In this document: positions 26,659 to 36,339 of the stretch, piece by piece
How positions within the stretch are numbered: the stretch's first letter is position 1
How the letters are laid out: each line of letters starts with the position of its first letter
Assembly: GCF_009856445.1 (NCBI RefSeq)
Contig: NZ_WMFA01000005.1
Span: 1-64,000, forward strand
Reading direction: 5' to 3'
Length of the DNA: 64,000 nucleotides
Source of the DNA: Halobacillus litoralis
GTDB taxonomy: Bacteria; Bacillota; Bacilli; Bacillales; Halobacillaceae
Notes under the pieces: generated by a model
What the model was told of the DNA's origin: nothing
What the model saw: the letters and a program-made list of their open reading frames with translations, nothing else
Database searches by the model: none
Position numbers and translations under genes: made by a program

Positions 26659-27438
26659 TTAACTCGCTTTATGTTCCAAACGAAGGCGGTCCGCCACCAT
26701 GGCGATAAATTCGCTGTTTGTAGGTTTCGCTTTTGTATTGGAGATTGTATAACCAAAGAGAGAAGAAATCGCATCGATATTTCCTCTATTCCAGGCTACT
26801 TCAATGGCATGCCTAATGGCACGCTCCACTCGGGATGCTGTTGTGTTATATTTCGTTGCAATGTCGGGATAAAGGACTTTTGTAATGGAACCTAGAAGTT
26901 CAAGATCATGGTAGACCATTGTTATGGCTTCCCTTAAATACTGATACCCTTTAATGTGTGCAGGTACTCCCACTTCATGAATAATGTGAGTAATACTTGT
27001 ATCAAGATCAGGCTTTTTCGATTTGGTTGAGGTGTAACTGTTCCCCAGTGCACGATTAATCGGATCACCGGCGTGTTTAATTTGACGAACCTGCTCGCCA
27101 AGATGGTCAAGGTCGAATGGTTTCATCATGAAATAAGCTGCTCCAAGTTCCACCGCTTTCTTCGTGACTTCTTCCTGACCGAAAGCCGTCAACATAATAA
27201 CCTCCGGATGCTTGTCCATATCTTTTAATTTATTCAACACAGCAAGACCGTCTAAATGAGGCATAATGATATCCAATATTAGGACGTCCGGTTTTTTCTC
27301 CTCAACCATTTGAAGACAATCTTTTCCGTTATAGGACGTGCCCACAACATCAATATCCGACGCATCATCAAAATATTCCTCAAGTAGCTTTACAAGCTCA
27401 CGGTTATCATCAGCAAGACAGACGCGAATCTTTTCCAT
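26659..27438 (-). CDS. spo0A: Stage 0 sporulation protein A, master response regulator
   Basis: 259 residues. Residues 1-120 are a receiver domain with acidic pocket Asp10-Asp11, phospho-acceptor Asp56 (LILDIIMP), a conserved Thr (MLTAFG) and Lys (MMKPFD). After a short linker (about 125-145) comes the Spo0A effector domain, whose helix-turn-helix is [18 protein letters not shown]. Phosphorylated by the phosphorelay, it binds TGTCGAA boxes and starts sporulation. AAGGAGG precedes the ATG. Four 0A boxes lie in its own upstream region. Position after spoIVB is standard. Confidence 0.98.
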   Translation of the reverse strand: MEKIRVCLADDNRELVKLLEEYFDDASDIDVVGTSYNGKDCLQMVEEKKPDVLILDIIMPHLDGLAVLNKLKDMDKHPEVIMLTAFGQEEVTKKAVELGAAYFMMKPFDLDHLGEQVRQIKHAGDPINRALGNSYTSTKSKKPDLDTSITHIIHEVGVPAHIKGYQYLREAITMVYHDLELLGSITKVLYPDIATKYNTTASRVERAIRHAIEVAWNRGNIDAISSLFGYTISNTKAKPTNSEFIAMVADRLRLEHKAS

Positions 27439-27487
27439 TTATTTTCCTCCTTACAAAATAGTCCTTCTTTTTTCCGTAATACACATA

Positions 27488-27627
27488 TTCGACATCCAGG
27501 AATTTAACCCTCTTTTATTATAACAAAAAAATTTCAATATTTGAGATTATCTTGAAAATGCTTTAAAATACTCACGAATTCGCATATATTCGACACCCCT
27601 AATCATCTTTTGTCGAATTTTGTCGAA
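27488..27627 (-). promoter_or_regulatory. spo0A control region: four Spo0A boxes and a -10 element
   Basis: Exact 7-mers TGTCGAA occur at 27611-27617 and 27621-27627 (plus strand, ten bases apart) and on the minus strand at 27589-27595 and 27488-27494. A TATAAT on the minus strand at 27517-27522 lies 79 bases before spo0A. In B. subtilis spo0A has a vegetative and a sigma-H promoter with Spo0A autoregulation through such boxes. I could not place the sigma-H promoter confidently. Confidence 0.75.
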
Positions 27628-27649
27628 TATAAATTATTGAAAGGTATAA

Positions 27650-27680
27650 AAAAGAAGAGCCTTAAGTAGGCTCTTCTAAC
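27650..27680 (-). terminator. Terminator after spoIVB
   Basis: The stem AGAAGAGCC/GGCTCTTCT with a 7-base loop is followed by TTTTTTATACC on the minus strand. The spoIVB stop codon overlaps the stem. Confidence 0.88.
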
Positions 27681-28926
27681 TTGCTTTTTGCTTATTGGCA
27701 TGATCTTCGTATAATTCTATTCCGGCTTCTTGTAGCATCCACTCAATGTGTACACCATACCCACTGGTTGGGTCATTGATAAACACATGGGTGACTGCAC
27801 CAATGATTTTTCCATTTTGAATAATCGGGCTTCCACTCATTCCCTGGACAATCCCGCCTGTTTTATCGAGAAGTTCAGGATCTGTGATTTTGACAATCAT
27901 CCCTTTTGTTACTGCGGATTTTTTCGGCATGTTACTGACGATTTCCACATCAAAGGTCTGCATTTCTTCACCATCTAACACAGTCATAATCTGCGCAGGT
28001 CCTTCTTCGACTTCTTCTGCAAATCCGACAGGGACACCTTTAGGATACGTTTCATTTTCCATATCCCCATCCAATTCACCAAAAATTCCAAAAGGCGTAT
28101 TTTTCGTTATAGTGCCTAAACGGTCATCGCGCAACGAAAACTTCGCTTTTTTCTCACCGGGAATTCCCTGGCTTCCTTTTTCTATAGAAGTTACGTGGGA
28201 GCGAACAATCGTGCCTTCATGGATTTCAATAGGCTTCTTCGTATCCATATCCGAAATTACATGGCCAAGAGCTCCATATTTCTTTGTTTCCGGATCATAA
28301 AACGTCATTGTCCCTATACCTGCAGCCGAATCACGAATATAGAGACCGATTTGGTATTCCTTTTCTTGGGCGTTAAAAACAGGGGTTAAAGAGGTTGAAA
28401 TCATCTCTTTCCCTCGTTTGATCTTTAGTTCTATGGGTTTCTCCGCCTCGCCAGACTTTTTGACGATGGTGGAGAGCTCTTCCATACTATTGAGTTCTTC
28501 TCCGTTCCCTTCAAGGAGAATGTCACCAACTAGGACATTCGCTTCCTCCCCTGGTGATTTTTTCGTCTCTGTTTCTCCATTTACTAAATGGTGGCCGACG
28601 ACGAGAACTCCTTTTGTATGCAATTCAACACCCACCGACTGTCCGCCAGGGATCAAACGGATATCACGCATCTGAGTGACATCTGTTTTCTTAAGCGGCA
28701 CTCCAGCGAACTCATAAAAAACTTGGTGATCATCAGTGGATGAAAATGCAGTCAACGCTTCTGTCTCTTCCAATTCAGTAAGGGCTTCTGATTCATTGGA
28801 TGCGCTGATTTTTACATCGGTAGGGATGGACAGATAATCATGAACAGGGGCGATCAAAGGTAAAATGAGCATGAACAGCAGGAGAACGGAACCGCATATA
28901 TATTTAAATGTCTGTTGATCTTTCAC
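27676..28926 (-). CDS. spoIVB: SpoIVB signalling serine peptidase (S55)
   Basis: 416 residues. An N-terminal transmembrane anchor ([20 protein letters not shown]) is followed by a PDZ domain (about 110-190: [31 protein letters not shown]). The S55 peptidase domain has the catalytic His in [11 protein letters not shown] and Ser in [16 protein letters not shown]. Made in the forespore and secreted to the intermembrane space, it cleaves SpoIVFA and releases pro-sigma-K processing. The frame is open to 29085. GTG at 28926, nine bases after AAGGAG, is chosen because it gives the normal length and topology. CATTATA about 50 bases upstream of the start resembles a sigma-G -10, weakly. Confidence 0.96.
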   Translation of the reverse strand: MKDQQTFKYICGSVLLLFMLILPLIAPVHDYLSIPTDVKISASNESEALTELEETEALTAFSSTDDHQVFYEFAGVPLKKTDVTQMRDIRLIPGGQSVGVELHTKGVLVVGHHLVNGETETKKSPGEEANVLVGDILLEGNGEELNSMEELSTIVKKSGEAEKPIELKIKRGKEMISTSLTPVFNAQEKEYQIGLYIRDSAAGIGTMTFYDPETKKYGALGHVISDMDTKKPIEIHEGTIVRSHVTSIEKGSQGIPGEKKAKFSLRDDRLGTITKNTPFGIFGELDGDMENETYPKGVPVGFAEEVEEGPAQIMTVLDGEEMQTFDVEIVSNMPKKSAVTKGMIVKITDPELLDKTGGIVQGMSGSPIIQNGKIIGAVTHVFINDPTSGYGVHIEWMLQEAGIELYEDHANKQKAS

Positions 28927-29116
28927 GGGTTCACACTCCTTATCACTCCAGTACCAACTAAATGGCTTACTTATAATGTGGTCTTCCATAAGCTTTTTTA
29001 AACGAGCATAATCACAGTAATTATAGTACCCTTTCCCTTCTGTAGAAACATTCTCCAACGTATATGTAAAGATTGGAATATCCAATCAAATTTTGTGGAG
29101 ACTAAGAATACATAAA

Positions 29117-29150
29117 GAAAGCGTATGGATTTTACATCCATACGCTTATC
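29117..29150 (-). terminator. Terminator after recN
   Basis: The perfect stem GCGTATGGAT/ATCCATACGC has a 5-base loop and is followed by a TTTCTTTAT tract on the minus strand, 15 bases past recN. Confidence 0.75.
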
Positions 29151-29160
29151 CTTTGTTCAT

Positions 29161-30882
29161 TTATCTTTTCTTATGTTTATCAGCCATGAGGAGCAATTCA
29201 CGTGCATGTTCCACCGTTGTTTCTGTAAGCTCTGCACCTGTAATCATCCTGGATATTTCATCCGCTTTTTCATCATATGTTAATTCTTTTGCTGCTGTAT
29301 GAGTTCGATCATTATCTACTCTTTTCTCAATTCTTACGTGAGTGTCGGCCATAGCAGCCACTTGTGGGAGGTGTGAGATGCACAAAACTTGTGAACCTTC
29401 CGATATCCCGTAGATTTTTTCAGCAATTGCCTGGGCTACTCGACCGCTTACGCCTGTATCTACTTCATCGAAAATCACACTCGTAACGCCTTGGTGACGA
29501 GAAAATATGCGCTTTAAAGCAAGCATAATCCGTGACATTTCTCCCCCCGATGCAACCTTATGTAATTCTTTTAATGGTTCTCCTGGATTTGTAGTAATTA
29601 GAAATTTAACGATATCTATACCATTAGGGAGCAGTTGTACGGGATGCCCATCAAGCTCAGGATCAGAGTCACGCCCTTCTTTCAAGTTGATATCAACAGC
29701 AAAAGATGCTTTTTCTAAATATAAATCCCTGAGTTCTTCATGGATATATTCTGATAAAGTGACCGCTGAATTTGTTCTGATGTCGTGAAGGGTTTTCGCC
29801 TCCATTACGGCATCCTGACCAAGCTCATGGATTTCACTTTCCATCTTATTCAAATGAGAATCCTTATTTTTAATCTCATCAATTTCTTCTTCAATCCTTG
29901 ACGCGTATTGAAGCATATCATCGACCGTAGCTCCATACTTCTTTTTCAAACGGTTCAACTCGTTTAAACGTGATTCAATTTGATTTAAGCGTTCAGGATC
30001 AAATTCAAGCGCTGCCATTTGATTGCTTAATTGGAAGGTCAATTCTTCAATAATATAGTAGGAATTCGACATTTCTTCAGAAAGCTTGCTCAGTTCGTCA
30101 TCCACGTCTGCTGTGCTCTCAAGCGATGTCATGGCATGGCTCAGCCAGTCCAAGCCTTTTTGCTCCCCATATAAGGAATAATAAGCATCATGGATTCCTT
30201 GATAAATCTTTTCATAATTCATCAGCTTTTTTCGCTCTTCTGAAAGTTCATCATCTTCCAATGGCTGCATTTCGGCTTCTTGCAGTTCTCTCAGTTGAAA
30301 CTCAAGCAAATCCAACCGTTGTGCCATCTCCTGCTCATTTTCGCTCAATTCCTTGTAACGCTTTTTCAGTACTCGGTATTTGTCATATACCCGCTGATAT
30401 TCTTCCAAAGAAGACTTCATATCGTCCGAAAAAATATCGAGCAGATCGATGTGACGGTCCGGATCCATGAGTGATTGTGTTTCATGCTGACTATGGATGT
30501 CGATTAAAGAATGACCGAATTCTTTCATGATGGCTAGTGTAACCAATTTCCCATTCACCCGGCAAATGCTTTTTCCTTGATGGGTGATGGTGCGTTGCAG
30601 GACGACCATTCCATCTTCATCAATATCCACACCGAATTCTTCACCCACTTTATGAATGGGATGATTGGTTCCAACGGTGAACAATCCTTCAATCTCCGCT
30701 TTTTTTGTTCCATGACGCACGAACTCGACAGACCCTCGTCCACCAGATAGCAGTTGAATGGCATCGATAATGATCGATTTACCCGCACCTGTTTCCCCTG
30801 TGAGTACGGTGAGACCCTCTTTGAACGTAATTGAAATTCGATCAATGATTGCAAAATCACGAATAGACAATTCTGTTAGCAT
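29161..30882 (-). CDS. recN: DNA repair protein RecN
   Basis: A 573-residue SMC-like ATPase acting early at double-strand breaks and in recombination. Walker A GETGAGKSIIIDAI (about 30-43), long coiled-coil arms (about 150-370), then signature ASGGEMSRIMLALKRI and Walker B SVIFDEVDTGVSG with the D-loop. GAGGTG precedes the ATG. It lies 16 bases downstream of ahrC in the tlyA-ahrC-recN order of B. subtilis. Confidence 0.96.
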   Translation of the reverse strand: MLTELSIRDFAIIDRISITFKEGLTVLTGETGAGKSIIIDAIQLLSGGRGSVEFVRHGTKKAEIEGLFTVGTNHPIHKVGEEFGVDIDEDGMVVLQRTITHQGKSICRVNGKLVTLAIMKEFGHSLIDIHSQHETQSLMDPDRHIDLLDIFSDDMKSSLEEYQRVYDKYRVLKKRYKELSENEQEMAQRLDLLEFQLRELQEAEMQPLEDDELSEERKKLMNYEKIYQGIHDAYYSLYGEQKGLDWLSHAMTSLESTADVDDELSKLSEEMSNSYYIIEELTFQLSNQMAALEFDPERLNQIESRLNELNRLKKKYGATVDDMLQYASRIEEEIDEIKNKDSHLNKMESEIHELGQDAVMEAKTLHDIRTNSAVTLSEYIHEELRDLYLEKASFAVDINLKEGRDSDPELDGHPVQLLPNGIDIVKFLITTNPGEPLKELHKVASGGEMSRIMLALKRIFSRHQGVTSVIFDEVDTGVSGRVAQAIAEKIYGISEGSQVLCISHLPQVAAMADTHVRIEKRVDNDRTHTAAKELTYDEKADEISRMITGAELTETTVEHARELLLMADKHKKR

Positions 30883-30898
30883 GAAACTTTCACCTCAG

Positions 30899-31348
30899 TT
30901 ATAGCATATTGAGCAGCTGCTCACTAATCGTTTCTGTTTGTTCTGCACTGCGGCAAATGATCAAGCATGTATCATCCCCGCAAATCGTACCCATGATCTC
31001 ATCCCACTCTAAATTGTCGACGAGTGCACCTACCGCATTCGCGTTTCCTGGAAGAGTTTTTAGAATAATGAAATGACCCGCTCGATCGATGCTCACAAAG
31101 GCGTCCATCATCAAGCGTTTCAGTTTTTCAAAAGGATTAAAACGCTGATCTGCCGGCAGGCTGTACTTATAACGTCCATCCATCATCGGTACTTTCACAA
31201 GGTGCAATTCTTTAATATCCCTTGAAACTGTAGCTTGAGTAACATTATAGCCCATACCCTTTAATCGATCGACTAACTCATCCTGGGTTTCAATGTCGTC
31301 ATTCGTAATCAATTCCCTGATTTTGATATGACGTTGTCCTTTGTTCAT
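30899..31348 (-). CDS. ahrC: Arginine repressor ArgR/AhrC
   Basis: A 149-residue arginine-sensing regulator. The N-terminal winged helix ([39 protein letters not shown]) is joined to a C-terminal hexamerisation and arginine-binding domain with [27 protein letters not shown]. It is close in length and sequence to B. subtilis AhrC, which represses arginine synthesis and activates catabolism. The ATG at 31348, six bases after GGAGG, is preferred over one at 31354. Confidence 0.96.
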   Translation of the reverse strand: MNKGQRHIKIRELITNDDIETQDELVDRLKGMGYNVTQATVSRDIKELHLVKVPMMDGRYKYSLPADQRFNPFEKLKRLMMDAFVSIDRAGHFIILKTLPGNANAVGALVDNLEWDEIMGTICGDDTCLIICRSAEQTETISEQLLNML

Positions 31349-31378
31349 GACCATCCTCCGTTTCCAGTCCTTCCATAA

Positions 31379-31406
31379 GAAAAGGGCTTTTCATAAGCCC
31401 TTTTAC
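31379..31406 (-). terminator. Terminator-like hairpin between tlyA and ahrC
   Basis: AAAAGGGCTT/AAGCCCTTTT forms a stem with a 5-base loop and a short TTTTC tail on the minus strand. It lies just after tlyA, so it may partly uncouple tlyA from ahrC-recN. Confidence 0.65.
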
Positions 31407-31411
31407 GTTCA

Positions 31412-32236
31412 TTATGCGTTTTTACGATGCGCTTCATGCGCTTCTTCTACAACCGCCCCGATATTGATTCCTTCGGAGATCCCAGCTGGTCCTTCCTCTT
31501 TCAAACGTAAATGGACGAGGAATTCGATATTCCCATCACCGCCTGTAATCGGTGAAAAAGTGAGTCCATGTACAGAATAGCCGTGATGAGTTGCGAAATC
31601 AAGAATATTCTCAATCACCTGTCTATGTATGGACGGGTCTTTGATTATTCCTTTTTTCCCTACCTGCTCACGTCCAGCCTCAAACTGAGGTTTGATTAAG
31701 GCTACAACATCGCCTTCCTGGTCTAAAAGTGTCGCCAGTACGGGAAGAATGATTCGTAACGAAATAAAGGAAACATCAATCGAAGCAAATTGCGGCTGTC
31801 CTTCTGACAAATCGTCTTTCGTCACGTACCTGAAATTGGTCCTTTCCATAACAATGACTTGTTCATGGTTACGAAGACGCCAATCCAACTGGTTATAACC
31901 GACATCAATCGCATAACTGAGCTTGACTCCATTTTGCAGACCACAATCTGTAAAACCACCGGTTGACGAACCGATATCCACCATCACTTTATCCTGGACG
32001 GAGAGATCGAAAACTTTTAAAGCTTTCTCAAGCTTCAGTCCACCCCTGCTTACATAAGGAATAGCTTTACCTTTGACTGTGAGCTCAGCGTTTTCCTCGA
32101 TTTTTTGGCCAGGCTTATCCAGGCGGACTTGATTATGAAAAACAAGCCCTGCCATAATGGTCCGCTTCGCCTTTTCCCGTGTTTCCGCGTACCCTTTTTC
32201 TACTAACAATACATCTAGTCTTACTTTTCTTCCCAT
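31412..32236 (-). CDS. tlyA: TlyA family rRNA (cytidine-2'-O)-methyltransferase (YqxC)
   Basis: 274 residues. An S4 RNA-binding domain (1-65, VRLDVLLVEKGYAETREKAKRTIMAG) is followed by a FtsJ/RrmJ-like SAM methyltransferase with MVDIGSSTGGFTDCGLQNG as the SAM loop, and KPQFEAG. Mycobacterial TlyA methylates 16S and 23S rRNA. The Bacillus YqxC activity is less certain, and hemolysin is an older name. It starts 5 bases after the dxs stop. Confidence 0.9.
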   Translation of the reverse strand: MGRKVRLDVLLVEKGYAETREKAKRTIMAGLVFHNQVRLDKPGQKIEENAELTVKGKAIPYVSRGGLKLEKALKVFDLSVQDKVMVDIGSSTGGFTDCGLQNGVKLSYAIDVGYNQLDWRLRNHEQVIVMERTNFRYVTKDDLSEGQPQFASIDVSFISLRIILPVLATLLDQEGDVVALIKPQFEAGREQVGKKGIIKDPSIHRQVIENILDFATHHGYSVHGLTFSPITGGDGNIEFLVHLRLKEEGPAGISEGINIGAVVEEAHEAHRKNA

Positions 32237-32241
32237 AAGAT

Positions 32242-34134
32242 TTAAGCCCTTTGCTGTTTATTCGGTATCATTTGCTTTAAATTCTGCTCGATGTGATCGG
32301 TGGTCAATCCAATTTCTTCCCAAAGCTTTTGGACACTGCCGTGTTCGATGAAGCGATCCGGCACACCCATACGCTTGACCCACTGTGAGGAGTAGTCATT
32401 TTCTTCTGCAAACTCTAAAACGCTTGAACCGAATCCACCTTGAAGGACACCTTCTTCTACAGTAAGGATTGGGAGACCAGCTTTCATGATGTCATGAAGC
32501 ATGGCATCATCCAATGGCTTGATGAATCGCGCATTCACGACTTTTACGGAACGGCCATCCTTTTCCATTTTTCCACTAGCTTCAAGAGCCATATCAATGG
32601 TCGTACCAAAGGTTAGGATTACAGCATCCTTTCCTTCTTTTAAGACTTCCCAGCTTCCTATAGGAATGATTTCCGCCTGGTCATCTGTTTGTACACCTTT
32701 TGCATTGCCCCTTGGATAACGTATCGCAAATGGACCATCATCATAATGAGTGGCTGTGTGAACAAGGTGTTGCGCTTCATTTTCGTCTTTAGGCATGGAA
32801 ATCACGAAATTCGGAACAGAGCGTAGAAATGCGATATCGAAAACACCCTGATGTGTCTCACCATCAGCTCCTACTAATCCCGCTCGATCGATTCCGAAAA
32901 TCACATTCAATTTTTGTCTTGCTACATCATGGACGACCTGGTCATATCCTCTTTGTAAAAAGGTGGAATAGATAGCCAAAAATGGTTTCATACCCTGTGT
33001 TGCAAGACCGGCAGACATGGTCGTTGCATGCTGTTCAGCTATGCCCACATCAAAGAGACGATCCGGAAACTCTTCACCGAATTTCTCCAATTTAGATCCA
33101 AGAATCATTGCTGGTGTTACGGCAACGATTCGATCATCTTTCCTTGCTTCTTTGCTTAAAGCATCACTGATAACCGAACTCCACGCAGGTGGAGCATCCA
33201 CAGGTTTTATTTTTTCACCGGACTCCATCTTATATGGTCCTACCCCGTGCCATTTGTCTTTCACGTCACTCTCTGCCGGATGATAGCCTTTTCCTTTTTG
33301 TGTCATCACATGAACGATAACAGGTCCGTCCGTTTTTTTCGCGTAATTCAAATTCTCGATGAGATCATCAAAATCATGACCATCTACAGGGCCATAGTAC
33401 GTAAAACCAAGCTCTTCAAAGAACATACCAGGGACAACAAAATATTTCATGCTGTCCTTCAACCGTTCAGCAGCCTGTGCAATTCTTCCTCCGACAGCAG
33501 GAATTTTCTTTAATACCCACTCAAGGTCGTCTTTTACGCGATGGTATTTCCCAGCGCTTCTCATTCTTCCCAGCGCACCGTGAAGAGCCCCCACATTTTT
33601 AGCGATTGACATTTCGTTGTCATTAAGGATAACGGTTACATTCTTCTTCTCATGTCCAATATGGTTCAAGGCTTCTAAAGCCATTCCACCTGTAAGTGCT
33701 CCATCACCGATGATCGGTAAAATGGAATGCTTTTCTTTTTTCAAATCTCTGGCAATGGCCATTCCCATCGCTGCAGATAAGGATGTGGAACTGTGGCCCG
33801 TCTCCCAGACATCATGTTCACTTTCGTCGCGTTTCGGGAAGCCGCAAAGTCCTTTATACTGGCGGAGGGTTTCGAATTGACCACCACGTCCAGTCAAAAT
33901 CTTATGGATATAGGATTGGTGCCCCACGTCCCATAAAAAACGGTCTTCCGGGCTTTTATATACTTTATGAAGAGCGAGGGTCAACTCAACGACTCCGAGG
34001 TTCGCGCCAAGGTGTCCTCCTGTTGTGGCCAGGTTTTCAATGAGAAACTGCCTCGTTTCATCTGCCAATTGCTCTAGTTGGTTTGTATTCATATCCTTCA
34101 GAATTGAAGGGTCTTTAATTTTACACAGATCCAT
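32242..34134 (-). CDS. dxs: 1-deoxy-D-xylulose-5-phosphate synthase
   Basis: A 630-residue thiamine diphosphate enzyme that condenses pyruvate and glyceraldehyde 3-phosphate, the first step of the MEP isoprenoid route. ThDP-binding [14 protein letters not shown]...ILNDNEMSI, the catalytic Glu region [10 protein letters not shown], and [15 protein letters not shown] for substrate phosphate. The C-terminal transketolase domain ends [20 protein letters not shown] lies before the ATG. It follows oapA by 18 bases. In B. subtilis dxs follows ispA directly; here OLE RNA and oapA lie between. Confidence 0.97.
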   Translation of the reverse strand: MDLCKIKDPSILKDMNTNQLEQLADETRQFLIENLATTGGHLGANLGVVELTLALHKVYKSPEDRFLWDVGHQSYIHKILTGRGGQFETLRQYKGLCGFPKRDESEHDVWETGHSSTSLSAAMGMAIARDLKKEKHSILPIIGDGALTGGMALEALNHIGHEKKNVTVILNDNEMSIAKNVGALHGALGRMRSAGKYHRVKDDLEWVLKKIPAVGGRIAQAAERLKDSMKYFVVPGMFFEELGFTYYGPVDGHDFDDLIENLNYAKKTDGPVIVHVMTQKGKGYHPAESDVKDKWHGVGPYKMESGEKIKPVDAPPAWSSVISDALSKEARKDDRIVAVTPAMILGSKLEKFGEEFPDRLFDVGIAEQHATTMSAGLATQGMKPFLAIYSTFLQRGYDQVVHDVARQKLNVIFGIDRAGLVGADGETHQGVFDIAFLRSVPNFVISMPKDENEAQHLVHTATHYDDGPFAIRYPRGNAKGVQTDDQAEIIPIGSWEVLKEGKDAVILTFGTTIDMALEASGKMEKDGRSVKVVNARFIKPLDDAMLHDIMKAGLPILTVEEGVLQGGFGSSVLEFAEENDYSSQWVKRMGVPDRFIEHGSVQKLWEEIGLTTDHIEQNLKQMIPNKQQRA

Positions 34135-34152
34135 TGAAGGACCCCCTTGTAT

Positions 34153-34752
34153 TTATCTTGATTTTTTAGTGGACGACGGCGCACTTGTTACTATTCTAAC
34201 TTTCAGTCGCTTTTCTAACCATGAAATGACCTTTGCAGCGAAGAAAATGATATCCGTCGACTTATTGATGGCAAAAAATTTCCCTAGCGCTTTTCCACCG
34301 ACAGTAAGTGCAGCTACAATACTTGTCAGGATCACAGATATTACGATTTGGACTGTTGATCCATCACTATAGCCGAAGTTATTGGCCAGTTGGATGACCA
34401 CGACCGCAGATGCCGTACCACTAACTATACCAGATATATCCCCTATTACGTCATTACAGAAACTTGCAAATCGATCCGCATTTCTGACTATAGCAATCGC
34501 TTCTTTAGCCCCGTTCACCTTTTCAGACGCCATCGCATGGAAAGGCTGCTCCTGTGCAGCGGTTGCTGCGATACCCAGCATGTCGAAAACGACACCCGTA
34601 AAGACGATAAGGAACACAAGGACGAGTCCGATGATCCATACGACACCACTTAAAACGGAAGAAGATATAACTGAAAAAATAGCCGCTAACACGAATGTGA
34701 TAACGGCGATACTCAAACTGAATTTTAAAGATTTTTTTAATTTGTTATCCAT
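34153..34752 (-). CDS. oapA: OLE-associated membrane protein OapA
   Basis: A 199-residue integral membrane protein with at least three hydrophobic segments near residues 12-55, one near 105-125 and one near 135-155, and a basic C-terminus (RLKVRIVTSAPSSTKKSR). OapA of Bacillus halodurans is a roughly 200-residue membrane protein encoded directly downstream of OLE RNA, which it binds and holds at the membrane. Size, topology and exact position fit. The middle (GIAATAAQEQPFHAMASEKV...NADRFASFCNDVIGD) resembles the DUF21/CNNM (CorB) domain but without CBS domains. The system has been tied to cold, ethanol and Mg2+ stress. ATG at 34752 has GAGGG five bases upstream. Confidence 0.9.
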   Translation of the reverse strand: MDNKLKKSLKFSLSIAVITFVLAAIFSVISSSVLSGVVWIIGLVLVFLIVFTGVVFDMLGIAATAAQEQPFHAMASEKVNGAKEAIAIVRNADRFASFCNDVIGDISGIVSGTASAVVVIQLANNFGYSDGSTVQIVISVILTSIVAALTVGGKALGKFFAINKSTDIIFFAAKVISWLEKRLKVRIVTSAPSSTKKSR

Positions 34753-34819
34753 ATATACCCTCTATATCACTAAATTGACGTGTCTTATGTAAGGAAAGGA
34801 ATGGTCATGATTTAAGTAA

Positions 34820-35407
34820 AAATTGCGGCTTAGGTCTAGTAGGTTTTCCCAGTCGAGTACCGAATGTCACCATCCTGGCGGTTCCCCTTTAAACTCGACT
34901 CAGCCCCGTCTCCGGCAGCTGGACTAGATTGCCACTTAGTCCGCACTATAATTCCTAAATCATGTCCTTGGAACAGTCTAGGGGATTTCCCCGACAGCCT
35001 TTAGCCGTTCCTTAGCCTCTTTTGCAGTTCTGATTTCATATAGTTTCTGCACCAGCACCTCAGTGGCCATCTGAAGCTGCATGATGTTCACTGACTATAA
35101 TCCCCTCAAGAACCACTCAAGGCAGGCTACGCTGCGCATATAGATGTTACTCCATATGCTGCAGGTTCATACCCCATTTCATAACAACATCTGGCTCAGA
35201 TGCCATTACAATAATGGGCCTCCGCGGAAGCAGGGTCAACGCCCACATGCCTTTGTGGATCGCCCTGCGACCTTAACTCCCAGCATCGACCCAAGGCTGG
35301 GCGCCTCAAGCCAACACAAGGAACTTCATCGATGTGCCCTTCGGCGGATTTTTAGGCCCGCCTTCAGGAACGGAGGGCCGACTAGAATACTGCACCATTC
35401 CTTCTGT
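34820..35407 (-). ncRNA. ole: OLE RNA (ornate large extremophilic RNA)
   Basis: A roughly 590-base non-coding RNA on the minus strand between ispA and oapA, the position known for OLE in extremophilic Firmicutes. No conserved open frame exists, yet GC-rich complementary pairs abound. GCAGGG/CCCTGC encloses CCACA/TGTGG (about 35235-35275). CCCAGC/GCTGGG lies at about 35280-35307. GGCCCTCC/GGCGGGCC lies at about 35352-35385. GGACTA/TAGTCC lies at 34921-34942. The pair GAGTCGAG/CTCGACT joins 34892-34900 to 34851-34857 near the 3' end. It has its own promoter (TTGAGC-17-TATATT). OLE RNA binds OapA and localises to the membrane as a ribonucleoprotein. Ends are approximate: 5' from the promoter, 3' from the last pairing. 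Confidence 0.9.
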
Positions 35408-35413
35408 AATGAT

Positions 35414-35442
35414 AATATATCACATATTGTCACGTGGCTCAA
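35414..35442 (-). promoter_or_regulatory. Sigma-A promoter of OLE RNA
   Basis: On the minus strand TTGAGC, a 17-base spacer, then TATATT, placed between the ispA stop codon and the first OLE helix. This would let OLE and oapA be expressed apart from the ispA operon. Predicted start of transcription is about 35407. Confidence 0.7.
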
Positions 35443-35457
35443 TCGAAATCATTCACG

Positions 35458-36336
35458 TCAATGATCACGATTGCTTAAATAGTGTATGAGCTCAGAAAGA
35501 GTGGTTCCCTCTACTCCTGCATTTTTAAGAGCTTGCTGTGCCTTTTGGACGTATCTATCCTTTTGAGCTATAGCTCCACCTAATCCCAGAAGCTTGGGGT
35601 AAGTGCTTTTATGGTTGCCTTCATCACTTCCTGCAGGCTTACCGATAACCTCCGAATCACCAGTGACATCAAGAATGTCATCTTGAATTTGGAAAACAAG
35701 ACCCAGGGCTTCAGCCATCTCGGTCATTTCTTCTAGTACTTCTGCTGACGCTCCGCCTAAATACGCTCCAGCGAGGATAGAGAACCTCAGCAATTGCCCT
35801 GTTTTATTTCTATGAATATGTTCAAGGGCCTCTAAAGAGATTTCAGTACCTTCACTGAGCATGTCCTGCATTTGACCTTCAACCATGCCTCTCGCACCGC
35901 TGGCTTTCGTCAATTCTCTAACTAAAAAGACCCGTTCAGCATCACTTAAACCCGCATCTTCAGTAATCACCTGTGAACTCAGCGTCAATAGTGCATCTCC
36001 TGCAAGGATTGCGGTTGCTTCATCGAAGCGCTTGTGATTCGTTGGTTTTCCTCGTCTTAAATCATCATCGTCCATGGCAGGTAGATCGTCATGAATCAGG
36101 GAGTAGGTATGGACCATTTCTAGGGCTGAGGCTACTCCTATCACTTTCTCTTCAGGAACACGAAAAGCTTGTGCTGTCGCCATTAATAAGATAGGGCGCA
36201 GCCTTTTTCCTCCCGCGTGAATGGAATATAACATAGAATCCTGAAGACGCCCTGAAACCGTATAGTCGCGCACAAGCATTTCCAGCTGCTCATTAATTCG
36301 TTGTCTATTTTCTGTAAGATATTCAGCTAAATGCAC
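35458..36336 (-). CDS. ispA: Farnesyl diphosphate synthase (prenyl transferase)
   Basis: A 292-residue trans-prenyltransferase condensing IPP with DMAPP and GPP to farnesyl diphosphate for quinones, undecaprenol and hopanoid-type lipids. First Asp-rich motif HDDLPAMDDDDLRRGKPTNH (from Asp83), second FQIQDDILDVTGD (about 215-227), with GGKRLRP for phosphate binding. The short 3-residue spacing of the xseB stop to this start shows one operon with xseA and xseB. Confidence 0.95.
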   Translation of the reverse strand: MHLAEYLTENRQRINEQLEMLVRDYTVSGRLQDSMLYSIHAGGKRLRPILLMATAQAFRVPEEKVIGVASALEMVHTYSLIHDDLPAMDDDDLRRGKPTNHKRFDEATAILAGDALLTLSSQVITEDAGLSDAERVFLVRELTKASGARGMVEGQMQDMLSEGTEISLEALEHIHRNKTGQLLRFSILAGAYLGGASAEVLEEMTEMAEALGLVFQIQDDILDVTGDSEVIGKPAGSDEGNHKSTYPKLLGLGGAIAQKDRYVQKAQQALKNAGVEGTTLSELIHYLSNRDH

Positions 36337-36339
36337 GGT

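Noticed and set aside
35144-35464. 106-codon plus-strand frame between oapA and ispA
   Set aside because: It is opposite the OLE RNA, and its Arg/His/Pro-rich product reflects GC-rich stems. No ribosome site.
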